Below are positions 5,647 through 12,145 of a DNA stretch of 13,769 bases, one piece after another. The stretch covers positions 1 to 13,769 of the forward strand of contig LIAL01000027.1 of the NCBI GenBank assembly GCA_001437625.1, written 5' to 3'. Positions within the stretch are counted from its first letter, which is position 1; each line of letters begins with the position of its first letter. This stretch comes from Nitrosopumilus sp. BACL13 MAG-121220-bin23 (GTDB lineage Archaea; Thermoproteota; Nitrososphaeria; Nitrososphaerales; Nitrosopumilaceae). Under the pieces are notes generated by a model. That model was not told the origin of the DNA, did not search any database, and saw only the letters and a list, made by a program, of their open reading frames with translations. Both the position numbers and the translations under genes were made by a program.

Positions 5647-7263
5647 CTATTTTCTTCTCTTTTCTTCTGTTCTTTTCTCAGCTTCAAATCTTTCTAAATC
5701 ATATTCCTTTAAATCTACAAATTTCATAATTTTGCTTAAGTTTGGATGCACTTTGTTAATTTGCTTGTACATCTCTTGTGCAACGCGTCTATAATCAATG
5801 TGACCTTGTGGTATTGTTCTTAATTCAATTAAATGACATGCTTCTCTTAAATTTAATTTCATAAAATACGGATAGTTATATGCAAAATTTACAACATACT
5901 GACCTTGTTCGGGAAATTTTTTTCTAATTTTTTCAAATGTGGATTTTGTACTGTTCATACATTCTTTGAAATCTTTTTCAATTCCTAATGTTTTGATTTC
6001 TTTTGGTAATAGGTATCCATGATCTGTTGTTAACATCTGCCTTTCTAATGTGAGTGCTCTGTGTCTATGAAGATCTCTAAACATTCCAAAATTATTACAT
6101 AGATCAAATGTATAGTAAGTATTCTCAAATGCACGGGATGGTCTATGTCTTTTGTTTGATCTTATTTTTGTAAATTCCTGTATGATCTTAATTTTTCTTT
6201 CTGTTGGTATTTTTTTAACTTGTTTCATTATATTTTGATATGATGTGCTTGGTGATTGTTCATACATTATGGATGTGATAATTTTATCAAGTGCTTGTTT
6301 TTCTGATTCATAATCTGTTAATTTTGTAATTGCCCCGACGGTTGGGTTTGATTTAATTTCTTTTAGAGTAATTGATCTAGATGTATCTTTTACATCTCTT
6401 AGGTATTTTTGAAATGCTTTTCCATATTTACCATCTGCCCTTTTGACAAATGATTTTATTGTTGTTTCTAATTCTTTTTTGATTTTTGAGGCTAATTTTT
6501 GCTCTTCATCTAGTTCTGATGAGCCTAATACTGTTAAAAGATACTCAAAAGCTCTTCCATTCCCTGTAATTCCAACATTTGTTAAAGTCGAAGCCGGTAA
6601 TAGACCTCGTAAAATATCTAATGCTTTTGCTTTAGTTGAACCTCTGTAAATTAGGTTTGCTGATTTAATGTCTCCTTCTTTTTTTAATTTACTAAATAAT
6701 TTTTCTTTTCCATCCGTTGAATCTTTAAAACTATATTTCTCAATTGGATATTTTTCTCTAATGTAATTTATCATTGGTTCAATATTTTTAGAATAAACAT
6801 CAAAAGAAAAATTACAACTATCTTCATACATATCTGCAAATTTTGAATTCATAATTTTCTCATCTCTATAAAATCTATATTTTCCATTTTCTTTTTTATT
6901 CCATGTAACATACCTTGAAGATTTTTCTAAATATGATAATCCTATTCTTCTATCTTCAATTTTTTTTACTGCAATATTTGATAATCCTTCAATTGCAATT
7001 TGTGCTTCTCCAAGTTCTGCAACAGAATCATCCCCATACTCTAACAACACTCTATCGTAAAATTCTTCTCCTCTGTTTTTATTTTTTAAAAATTCATCTA
7101 GAAAAATTTTTCTCATACTTTTGTCGGTTCTACTATATCTTGACATCAATGCTCCACGATCAACTTGACGCGGAGTAATAATCGCAAATACATTATCTTC
7201 AGTATTTGAAAAATGCTCTGACAATGTTTTTCTTTCTTTAATTGTAAATTCGGACAATATCAA
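5647..7263 (-). CDS. Tandem ThyX-like (flavin-dependent thymidylate synthase) protein
   Basis: ThyX enzymes make dTMP from dUMP with FAD and methylenetetrahydrofolate and are normally about 220-280 aa. This 538-aa protein has two ThyX-like halves. The N half (about 25-285) has DDSVAELGEAQIAIEGLS (78-95), RRIGLSYLEKSSRY (105-118), and RGLLPASTLTNVGITGNGR (219-237). The C half (about 310-520) has SRAFENTYYTF (376-386), DLHRHRALTLERQM (397-410), and NLREACHLIELR (471-482). The canonical RHR-X7-Ser signature is split: the N half keeps Ser115 but reads RRI for RHR, and the C half keeps RHR (400-402) but has Met410 for Ser. The C-terminal tail (about 518-538) is highly charged. Whether it is a synthase is uncertain; a pseudo-dimer with one composite site is possible. 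It is followed by msrB and preceded, 26 bases away, by a small unknown gene. Confidence 0.8.
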   Translation of the reverse strand: MILSEFTIKERKTLSEHFSNTEDNVFAIITPRQVDRGALMSRYSRTDKSMRKIFLDEFLKNKNRGEEFYDRVLLEYGDDSVAELGEAQIAIEGLSNIAVKKIEDRRIGLSYLEKSSRYVTWNKKENGKYRFYRDEKIMNSKFADMYEDSCNFSFDVYSKNIEPMINYIREKYPIEKYSFKDSTDGKEKLFSKLKKEGDIKSANLIYRGSTKAKALDILRGLLPASTLTNVGITGNGRAFEYLLTVLGSSELDEEQKLASKIKKELETTIKSFVKRADGKYGKAFQKYLRDVKDTSRSITLKEIKSNPTVGAITKLTDYESEKQALDKIITSIMYEQSPSTSYQNIMKQVKKIPTERKIKIIQEFTKIRSNKRHRPSRAFENTYYTFDLCNNFGMFRDLHRHRALTLERQMLTTDHGYLLPKEIKTLGIEKDFKECMNSTKSTFEKIRKKFPEQGQYVVNFAYNYPYFMKLNLREACHLIELRTIPQGHIDYRRVAQEMYKQINKVHPNLSKIMKFVDLKEYDLERFEAEKRTEEKRRK

Positions 7264-7289
7264 TAACTTATTTTACAATTATTAAAACT

Positions 7290-7583
7290 CTATTTCTTTT
7301 TACCAATTTGAATTAGATCTGGACCTTTGTCTCTATTTTTGTCATTGCCTTTAGTTTGCCATCTTAGCAAAACTTCTTTAAATCCTGCTGCGTCTGATTC
7401 GTTTTCAGTATACATAATTGCTGTAATCCAGTGGCCTCCTTTTGCTGTTTTACCTCCAATAGAATTCATCCAAAAATCATTTGGTAGACTTTCCATTGCT
7501 TTGTTATCTGGCTCTTGTACTGTTTTACTCCATCTACTTGCGACAAAATTTAAAATTTGTTCTAGTTCTTCTCTTTGAATCAT
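7290..7583 (-). CDS. Conserved-looking protein of unknown function, 97 aa
   Basis: I do not recognise this protein. It starts with a helical segment (MIQREELEQILNFVASRW, 1-18), has a central hydrophobic part rich in aromatic residues (LPNDFWMNSIGG, about 33-44, and GHWITAIMYTENE, about 50-62), then FKEVLLRW (about 68-75), and a hydrophilic basic tail ending GKKK. There is no signal peptide, membrane segment or Cys pair, so it is probably a small cytosolic alpha/beta protein. I chose ATG 7583; the longer frame to 7637 would overlap the probable promoter (ATTTTAAAAT near 7613, about 30 bases upstream). It heads the minus-strand block and is divergent from cdvA. Coding is supported by length and the lack of a better frame. 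Confidence 0.7.
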   Translation of the reverse strand: MIQREELEQILNFVASRWSKTVQEPDNKAMESLPNDFWMNSIGGKTAKGGHWITAIMYTENESDAAGFKEVLLRWQTKGNDKNRDKGPDLIQIGKKK

Positions 7584-7716
7584 GATTATACTCAAAAAAC
7601 TCTGAATTTTAAAATTACTCTTGAGCCCAATAACCAAAGTTAGTTAATTTAATCTTACTAAAACTAAAAAGATTACTTACACTTTGTGGGTTATACAAAT
7701 CTCATTAGTAACTACC

Positions 7717-8595
7717 ATGACAAACAACGATACCGAAATAATCGGTAAAAACGTCAAAGACATGTACGGAACATTCATGGGTAAAGTCATAGGAACAATC
7801 ACTGAAATTGACGGTAGTATTCAATCCGTCGGTATTGACTGCGGTTCTCAAGGATTACAGCAAATCCAATACGAGCAACTAGTAGTGCAAGGTGACACTG
7901 TAATCTTCATTCCAAAATGGAGACTTGACTCACAAAAATTACTTCGTGAAAAACAACTAACTCTACGTCGTCTAAAAGCATTGATAGATATTGTTTCAGA
8001 AAATGATGATATGAAAGCGGATGCTGAAATCATTCATGAAAAATACAAGTCAAAACTTGTATCCTTAGATGAAATGGAATGTAAAATCAAAGCTAAACTT
8101 GAGGCAAGATTAATTGAGTTAGATGAACAAATGAAGTCTGCAAAAATGTTATCGTTTGATGCAAAAGTACAATTCAAGAGCAATGAAATCTCTGATGCAA
8201 CATTTGAAACTGTGAAATTATGTACAACTGAGGTAGTTGAACATGTATCACATGAACAATCTGAAATTTTAAATGTAAAGAGTAGAATTGCCGACTTAGA
8301 ATTAGAAGTGCACGAGTTAACATCCACTGCAGAAACAAATATCCAAGAATCTGCCGTTTCATATCTGGAGATAGATGAACCACAACAAGTAGTTCAGACA
8401 ATACTTCCAGAAGTACCAACAGAACATATCGCAGCATATTCAGAACCAATTGAATCTAATGTATTACCAATACCTGAAGATACAATTGCAGCTGAAGTCA
8501 CAATTGCATTTCCAGAGCCACCTCAGCAGGTAAAATCAGAAGTGTCTAAAGGTGACAACGATAACGATTGGTTAGCTAGAATGGAAGCACAATAA
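7717..8595 (+). CDS. cdvA: Cell division protein CdvA
   Basis: CdvA is the archaeal division protein that marks mid-cell and recruits ESCRT-III-like CdvB. The 292-aa protein has the right layout: an N-terminal PRC-barrel-like domain (about 8-70, IIGKNVKDMYGTFMGKVIGT to TVIFIPKWRLD), a long coiled-coil region (about 70-215), an acidic Pro-rich linker (about 218-278) and a short terminal motif NDWLARMEAQ (283-292). By analogy with Sulfolobus, that motif may contact CdvB. As is usual in thaumarchaea, cdvB and cdvC are not adjacent. Codon use differs from neighbours in the first 80 codons, with many C-ending codons (AAC, GAC, ATC, GTC), suggesting high expression. ATG 7717 is preferred to the upstream in-frame ATG at 7684. 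A T-rich tract and hairpin follow the stop. Confidence 0.87.
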   Translation: MTNNDTEIIGKNVKDMYGTFMGKVIGTITEIDGSIQSVGIDCGSQGLQQIQYEQLVVQGDTVIFIPKWRLDSQKLLREKQLTLRRLKALIDIVSENDDMKADAEIIHEKYKSKLVSLDEMECKIKAKLEARLIELDEQMKSAKMLSFDAKVQFKSNEISDATFETVKLCTTEVVEHVSHEQSEILNVKSRIADLELEVHELTSTAETNIQESAVSYLEIDEPQQVVQTILPEVPTEHIAAYSEPIESNVLPIPEDTIAAEVTIAFPEPPQQVKSEVSKGDNDNDWLARMEAQ

Positions 8596-8643
8596 TTTTT
8601 TTTAATTTATTTTTTTATTATTTACCCACACTGGTAAGTGTGG
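8596..8643 (+). terminator. Terminator after cdvA: T-tracts plus hairpin
   Basis: Directly after the stop come eight T (8596-8603) and a second T-run to 8616, the usual archaeal termination signal. A perfect 7-bp hairpin follows: CCACACT (8626-8632), loop GGTA, AGTGTGG (8637-8643), then TTTT. Symmetric T-rich flanks could serve transcripts from either side. Confidence 0.6.
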
Positions 8644-8654
8644 TTTTCATTTTT

Positions 8655-8729
8655 ATGCTCAGGAGATTCAATATCTTGAGGGTGTTTGGATTAGGTGGTC
8701 CAATATTTGCATGTATGAAAATTAACTAA
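8655..8729 (+). CDS. Possible 24-residue small protein
   Basis: ATG 8655 opens 24 codons and ends at TAA 8729. The peptide begins MLRRFNILRVFGLGGPIF and ends ACMKIN: a basic N-terminus followed by a hydrophobic, Gly-containing stretch. It lies between the cdvA hairpin and the convergent 63-aa gene, overlapping the latter's stop by three bases. A T/A-rich tract near 8612-8624 could serve as its TATA box. Nothing but composition and position supports coding; it could equally be part of an untranslated RNA. Confidence 0.25.
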   Translation: MLRRFNILRVFGLGGPIFACMKIN

Positions 8730-8917
8730 TTTAGATATTTTTCAAATTCCTCTTTTGAAATAATCTCATGTTCTAATTGTTTTATTTCATTGAAACATTT
8801 CTTACATGAATACGTGACAAATTGATTCTCATCAACGGTACAAATTGTAAAAACAGCTTGAGATGATTCTATTCTTATTCCAGAGACATCAATATGGTCA
8901 CACATTTTGACTTTCAT
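8726..8917 (-). CDS. Small Cys-containing protein of unknown function, 63 aa
   Basis: I do not recognise this protein. From ATG 8917 it reads MKVKMCDHIDVSG, an Ala/Val/Ile-rich middle with one Cys (TICTVDE), the pair SCKKC (about 37-41), then a charged helical end EHEIISKEEFEKYLN. The CDH and CKKC motifs could together bind a metal such as zinc. A TTG nine bases upstream would add three residues; ATG 8917 is favoured because AAATTTAAA lies about 25 bases before it, giving a leaderless mRNA. It is convergent with the possible 24-residue frame and divergent from the small membrane peptide gene. Confidence 0.6.
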   Translation of the reverse strand: MKVKMCDHIDVSGIRIESSQAVFTICTVDENQFVTYSCKKCFNEIKQLEHEIISKEEFEKYLN

Positions 8918-8937
8918 AGATGCCAACTATTGAAATT

Positions 8938-8946
8938 AAATTTAAA
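8938..8946. promoter_or_regulatory. Symmetric TATA-like box between divergent small genes
   Basis: AAATTTAAA is nearly palindromic and lies 25 bases before ATG 8917 on the minus strand and about 49 bases before ATG 8991 on the plus strand. It fits a TATA box for the 63-aa gene and might be read both ways. Confidence 0.35.
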
Positions 8947-8990
8947 GTCTATTCTAAGACTAATTTCGTAAATATGGACTATGCTTGAAG

Positions 8991-9083
8991 ATGATATTGA
9001 AACATGTATTGATTACTGCAATGCTATCTATTGTTGTGATTTGGTTGATGGTTCCAAGCGTGTTTACTGAAGTGGGTTTATAG
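8991..9083 (+). CDS. Small single-pass membrane peptide, 30 aa
   Basis: ATG 8991 opens 30 codons ending at TAG 9083. The peptide starts MILKHVLITAMLSIVVIWLM (1-20) and ends with Val-Pro-Ser-Val-Phe-Thr-Glu-Val-Gly-Leu: one Lys, then a clean transmembrane-length hydrophobic run (about 5-22), then a short polar end. This is what a tail- or signal-anchored mini-protein looks like. An overlapping frame from ATG 8981 gives a Cys-rich 29-aa peptide that looks less natural. The gene ends 11 bases before the coiled-coil gene at 9095 and could be co-transcribed with it. I cannot name a function. Confidence 0.45.
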   Translation: MILKHVLITAMLSIVVIWLMVPSVFTEVGL

Positions 9084-9094
9084 ATTCAAAAATA

Positions 9095-9376
9095 ATGATA
9101 GTAACTGAAATGGTAAATTTGAAGCAAATAGATGAGCAGATTGAAGACATCTATGATAAACTATTTGAAAATGAGCATACACTTCATGAGAAATTAGAGG
9201 AATTGATTAACGACAAGGGTTGGAATGATCCTGAATTAAGAAAAGAAATTGAAGCCCTAGATGATACTTGGGTGGAACTTCAGCACAACGTCTTTGCCTT
9301 GGAGGATAAGAAAGAAGGTAAGCAACATGATCCTGAATGTATGTGTGGGTTCAATGATGATAAAACTAATAATTGA
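9095..9376 (+). CDS. Coiled-coil protein of unknown function with a CxC end, 93 aa
   Basis: I do not recognise this protein. It is hydrophilic and mostly helical: an amphipathic segment (LKQIDEQIEDIYDKLFENE, about 9-27), a second one (LHEKLEELINDKGWNDPEL, about 30-48), then a third to about residue 73. The end carries HDPECMCGFNDD, where Cys-Met-Cys and the nearby His could bind metal. It is strongly acidic with heptad-like spacing, suggesting self-association. ATG 9110 (MVNLKQ) is an alternative start and would suit TTTATAG at 9076-9082 as a TATA box; ATG 9095 is given as the longest ATG frame. No terminator hairpin follows. Confidence 0.65.
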   Translation: MIVTEMVNLKQIDEQIEDIYDKLFENEHTLHEKLEELINDKGWNDPELRKEIEALDDTWVELQHNVFALEDKKEGKQHDPECMCGFNDDKTNN

Positions 9377-9385
9377 TTTCTAAAT

Positions 9386-9659
9386 CTAAAATGAATAATA
9401 ATCTTCAGGTAGATTACATTTCGCTTCAGATTCTATCTTTTTGCTTGAATTAGATTCTGGCAAATCCATTATCAAACAAAATACCTTTCTTTCAAAGCCA
9501 GATATCCATGGGTTTTTCATTAATCAATAATGTTTTTCTATCATTTAGGTTCTCCTCTACTTTTTCTTTAAATTCATTTAGAAAACAACCAAAAAAAGAT
9601 ATGATACCTTTCAATAACTTACCAAAATTAACAAGTTTATTTTTAACACTTAGAAAGAT
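9386..9659 (-). pseudogene. Candidate decayed or frameshifted gene before acs
   Basis: This 303-base interval between the coiled-coil gene and acs has no intact gene, but on the minus strand two adjoining frames look like protein. Upstream frame (9659 to 9492, 55 codons, no ATG): contains NKLVNFGKLLKGIISFFG and LNEFKEKVEENLNDRKTLL, ending INEKPMDIWL. Downstream frame (ATG 9520 to TAG 9386, 44 aa): MKNPWISGFERKVFCLIMDL, then PESNSSKKIESEAKCN and LPEDYYSF. The two overlap at 9492-9523. Removing one base from the AAAAACCC run (minus strand, about 9512-9519) would fuse them into one chain. Stops upstream (9660-9662) and the absence of a start suggest further damage. The acs TATA box lies inside the upstream part. 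No family was recognised; the downstream 44-aa frame could instead be an intact small gene. Confidence 0.35.
9636..9643 (+). promoter_or_regulatory. TATA-like box for acetyl-CoA synthetase
   Basis: TTTATTTT is centred about 40 bases before ATG 9680. A start about 25 bases downstream (near 9665) would give a leader of roughly 15 bases. There is no clear Shine-Dalgarno sequence. The call rests on position and composition only. Confidence 0.3.
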
Positions 9660-9679
9660 CTAACTTCATACATTTTTTG

Positions 9680-11572
9680 ATGTCTGAAAAATATGATATT
9701 GGATTAGGAAATAATAACGATGATTTAAGAAAACAAGCAAATTCTGATTTTGTTTCTTTTTGGAGTGATCAGGCCAAAAATTTACTGTGGTTTTCCACTT
9801 GGCAAAAAACACTTGATTGGAGGCCTCCTTTCGCTAAATGGTTTGTTGGGGGCAAAATTAACGCATCCTATAATGCCCTTGATGTACATCAAAATACTAA
9901 ATATGATAAACCTGCAATTTTGTGGGAAGGTGAAAACGGTGATTCTAGAATACTCACTTATGGTGATTTATTCATTGAAGTTCAAAAGTTTGCCAATGTC
10001 TTAAAATCACTTGGAGTAAAAAAAGGCGATAGAGTAACAATCTATCTTCCGATGGTTCCTGAGTTACCTATTACAATGCTTGCTTGTGCACGAATAGGTG
10101 CTATTCACACTGTTATTTTTTCTGGATTTAGTGTTGAATCTATTAGAGATAGAATTGATGATTCTAAATCTAAAATTGTAGTTACTGCTGATGGTGGATA
10201 TAGACGAGGAAAAATTGTTAAACTTAAAGAAGTAGTAGATGAAGCAATTCATGATTTTGAATTTGTTGAACATGTAGTTGTTTTGGAACGAACAAAAAAT
10301 AAAATTTCCATTTTACCTAAGGACAAACTTTGGAACGATTTGATGGCTACTGCTTCTGATTCATGTGATGCTGAAAAATTAGATAGTGATCACCCTCTTT
10401 ACATTCTATACACTTCTGGAACTACTGGAAAACCTAAGGGTGTTTTACATGGAACTGGTGGATATCTGACTCATCTTTATTCTACTTTCAAATGGGCATT
10501 TGACATTAAAGATTCTGATATCTTTTTTTGTACAGCTGATATTGGATGGGTCACTGGCCATAGCTATGTTGTTTATGCACCCTTACTTCACGGTGCAACT
10601 CAAATAATGTATGAAGGTGCACCTGATTTTCCTGATATGTCTAGAATGTGGCATATTTTAGAAAAATACCGCGTTTCTATTTTTTACACCACTCCGACTG
10701 CTCTTAGAATGTTTATGAAATTTGGTGATGATATTCCAAATTCATTTAATCTTTCTTCATTACGATTACTTGGAACTGTTGGAGAGCCAATTAATCCTGA
10801 AGTTTGGCGGTGGTATTACAAAATTATTGGAAAAGAGAAATGTCCAATTATTGATACTTGGTGGCAAACTGAAACTGGAGGTATAATGATTTCTCCACTG
10901 CCTGGATTGGAGACAATTCCTCTAAAACCTGGTTCTGCAACTCTTCCAATTCCAGGCATAGATATCTCTGTAGTTGATGAATTTGGTTCAGAAGTTCCTC
11001 CAAACACTAAGGGTTATCTGATTATTAAAAATCCATGGCCTGGTATGCTTCTAACACTATGGGGAAATGATAAAAAATATAAAAATGTCTACTGGTCAAA
11101 ATATTCTAATTGTTACTATCCTGGTGATTATGCTCTAAAAGATAGTGATGGATACCTGTGGTTACTTGGACGTGCAGATGATATTTTAAAAATAGCAGGA
11201 CATAGAATCGGTACTGCTGAACTTGAAAGTTGTATTGCATCTGATTATTCCGTAGCAGAATCTGCTGTATGTGGAATTCCTGATGACATTAAAGGTGAGG
11301 TAATTATTGTATTTGCTGTTTTAAAAGATGGAGTTACAACTGATAAAACTATTTTAGAAAAAAATCTTTTTAATAAAATTAGAACTGATATTGGACCTAT
11401 TGCTACTCCTAAACAAATCTATTTTGTTTCAAAACTGCCAAAGACTCGTAGCGGAAAAATTATGCGAAGATTATTGAAATCTATTGCCAGTGGTGAAAAA
11501 ATTGGTGACACTAGTACACTAGATGATCCGTCTGCTGTTGCTGAAATTCAAAAAATTGTAACACAAATTTAA
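9680..11572 (+). CDS. acs: AMP-forming acetyl-CoA synthetase
   Basis: This 630-aa enzyme of the ANL superfamily activates acetate (perhaps propionate) to the CoA thioester through an acyl-AMP. In order: N-terminal Acs domain with FWSDQAKNLLWFSTW (28-42), the P-loop LYTSGTTGKPKGVLHG (243-258), DIGWVTGHSYVVY (287-299), LLGTVGEPINPEVW (364-377), DTWWQTETGG (392-401), YPGDYA (480-485), the hinge region GRADDILKIAGHRIG (497-511) and PKTRSGKIMRR (587-597) with catalytic Lys593. The Val in GTVGEP and the second Trp of DTWWQ match the residues that restrict the pocket to two- or three-carbon acids. Lys593 is the site acetylated in bacterial Acs. The ATG at 9680 is preferred to the preceding TTG. It ends 4 bases before the convergent PAS gene. 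Confidence 0.93.
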   Translation: MSEKYDIGLGNNNDDLRKQANSDFVSFWSDQAKNLLWFSTWQKTLDWRPPFAKWFVGGKINASYNALDVHQNTKYDKPAILWEGENGDSRILTYGDLFIEVQKFANVLKSLGVKKGDRVTIYLPMVPELPITMLACARIGAIHTVIFSGFSVESIRDRIDDSKSKIVVTADGGYRRGKIVKLKEVVDEAIHDFEFVEHVVVLERTKNKISILPKDKLWNDLMATASDSCDAEKLDSDHPLYILYTSGTTGKPKGVLHGTGGYLTHLYSTFKWAFDIKDSDIFFCTADIGWVTGHSYVVYAPLLHGATQIMYEGAPDFPDMSRMWHILEKYRVSIFYTTPTALRMFMKFGDDIPNSFNLSSLRLLGTVGEPINPEVWRWYYKIIGKEKCPIIDTWWQTETGGIMISPLPGLETIPLKPGSATLPIPGIDISVVDEFGSEVPPNTKGYLIIKNPWPGMLLTLWGNDKKYKNVYWSKYSNCYYPGDYALKDSDGYLWLLGRADDILKIAGHRIGTAELESCIASDYSVAESAVCGIPDDIKGEVIIVFAVLKDGVTTDKTILEKNLFNKIRTDIGPIATPKQIYFVSKLPKTRSGKIMRRLLKSIASGEKIGDTSTLDDPSAVAEIQKIVTQI

Positions 11573-11576
11573 TATT

Positions 11577-12104
11577 TTATTTTAATTTTTTTAAATCTAT
11601 TTCTAAAAGCATTTGAAACATTTCTTTTAGTCCATCATATTCTGATTTTGAATTTTTATCTAATTGATCATATTCTTTTTCTTTTATTTCATCTAATCTT
11701 TCATTTGTTTCTATGAAAAACAATTCATATTTTTTTATATTTTCATCTGTCATTTGTGTTAGATCAAAAATCACTGTATTACTTCCAAGCACATTCTTGT
11801 TCTCATCATAAAGGCTTGTAGCTTGCAATAATCCTGAAAATATAGTTTTATCTTGTCTGATGAATGGAATTTTTCTATCTGTTACTTTACCTGTTTCAAA
11901 CCATCTTTTTAGAGAATCATTCATGAGTCCCCAAGATTCTTTTGGTACGTGTTCAAATATTGGTTTTCCTAGAATTTCTGATTTTGCATATCCTAAATTT
12001 GCAGCATATGTTGAATTACAGTCTAAAATCATGCCTATTGAGTTGATTCTCCTCCACATTACTGGTGCATCTTTCAATGTTTTTCTTGCTTCTGTTTGAG
12101 GCAT
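11577..12104 (-). CDS. Single PAS-domain protein
   Basis: This 175-aa soluble protein has one PAS sensor domain (about 12-117): VMWRRINSIGMILDCNSTYA (15-34), LGYAKSEILGKPIFEHVPKE (37-56), then IPFIRQDKTIFSGLLQATSLYDENK (positions 79-103, key residues R83, D85) and the closing strand GSNTVIFDLT (107-116). A charged helical C-terminus (118-175) probably forms a coiled coil. There is no kinase, HTH or other output domain, so it must act through a partner. PAS domains sense light, redox state or small molecules; the ligand cannot be told. It lies 41 bases after fen1 on the same strand; A/T-rich boxes near 12128-12138 could give it its own promoter. Confidence 0.8.
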   Translation of the reverse strand: MPQTEARKTLKDAPVMWRRINSIGMILDCNSTYAANLGYAKSEILGKPIFEHVPKESWGLMNDSLKRWFETGKVTDRKIPFIRQDKTIFSGLLQATSLYDENKNVLGSNTVIFDLTQMTDENIKKYELFFIETNERLDEIKEKEYDQLDKNSKSEYDGLKEMFQMLLEIDLKKLK

Positions 12105-12145
12105 TTCTTAAAATTAGATTACCTGCTTATTAAATTGAAATATAT

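Noticed and set aside
6443..7178. Plus-strand frames inside the ThyX-like gene
   Set aside because: Antisense shadows; the minus-strand gene is supported by motifs along its whole length.
7848..8449. Three minus-strand frames inside cdvA
   Set aside because: Antisense to the coiled-coil region; regular heptads in one strand often leave the complement open.
8981..9070. Cys-rich 29-codon frame from ATG 8981
   Set aside because: Overlaps the 30-aa membrane peptide in another frame; the latter has the more natural composition.
9508..9663. Plus-strand frame of 51 codons just before acs (starts MGFSLINNVF)
   Set aside because: Ser/Phe/Leu-rich like a complement; the opposite strand has the more protein-like Glu/Lys text, and this frame covers the acs TATA box.
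10064..11007. Minus-strand frames inside acs
   Set aside because: Antisense to conserved catalytic motifs of acetyl-CoA synthetase.
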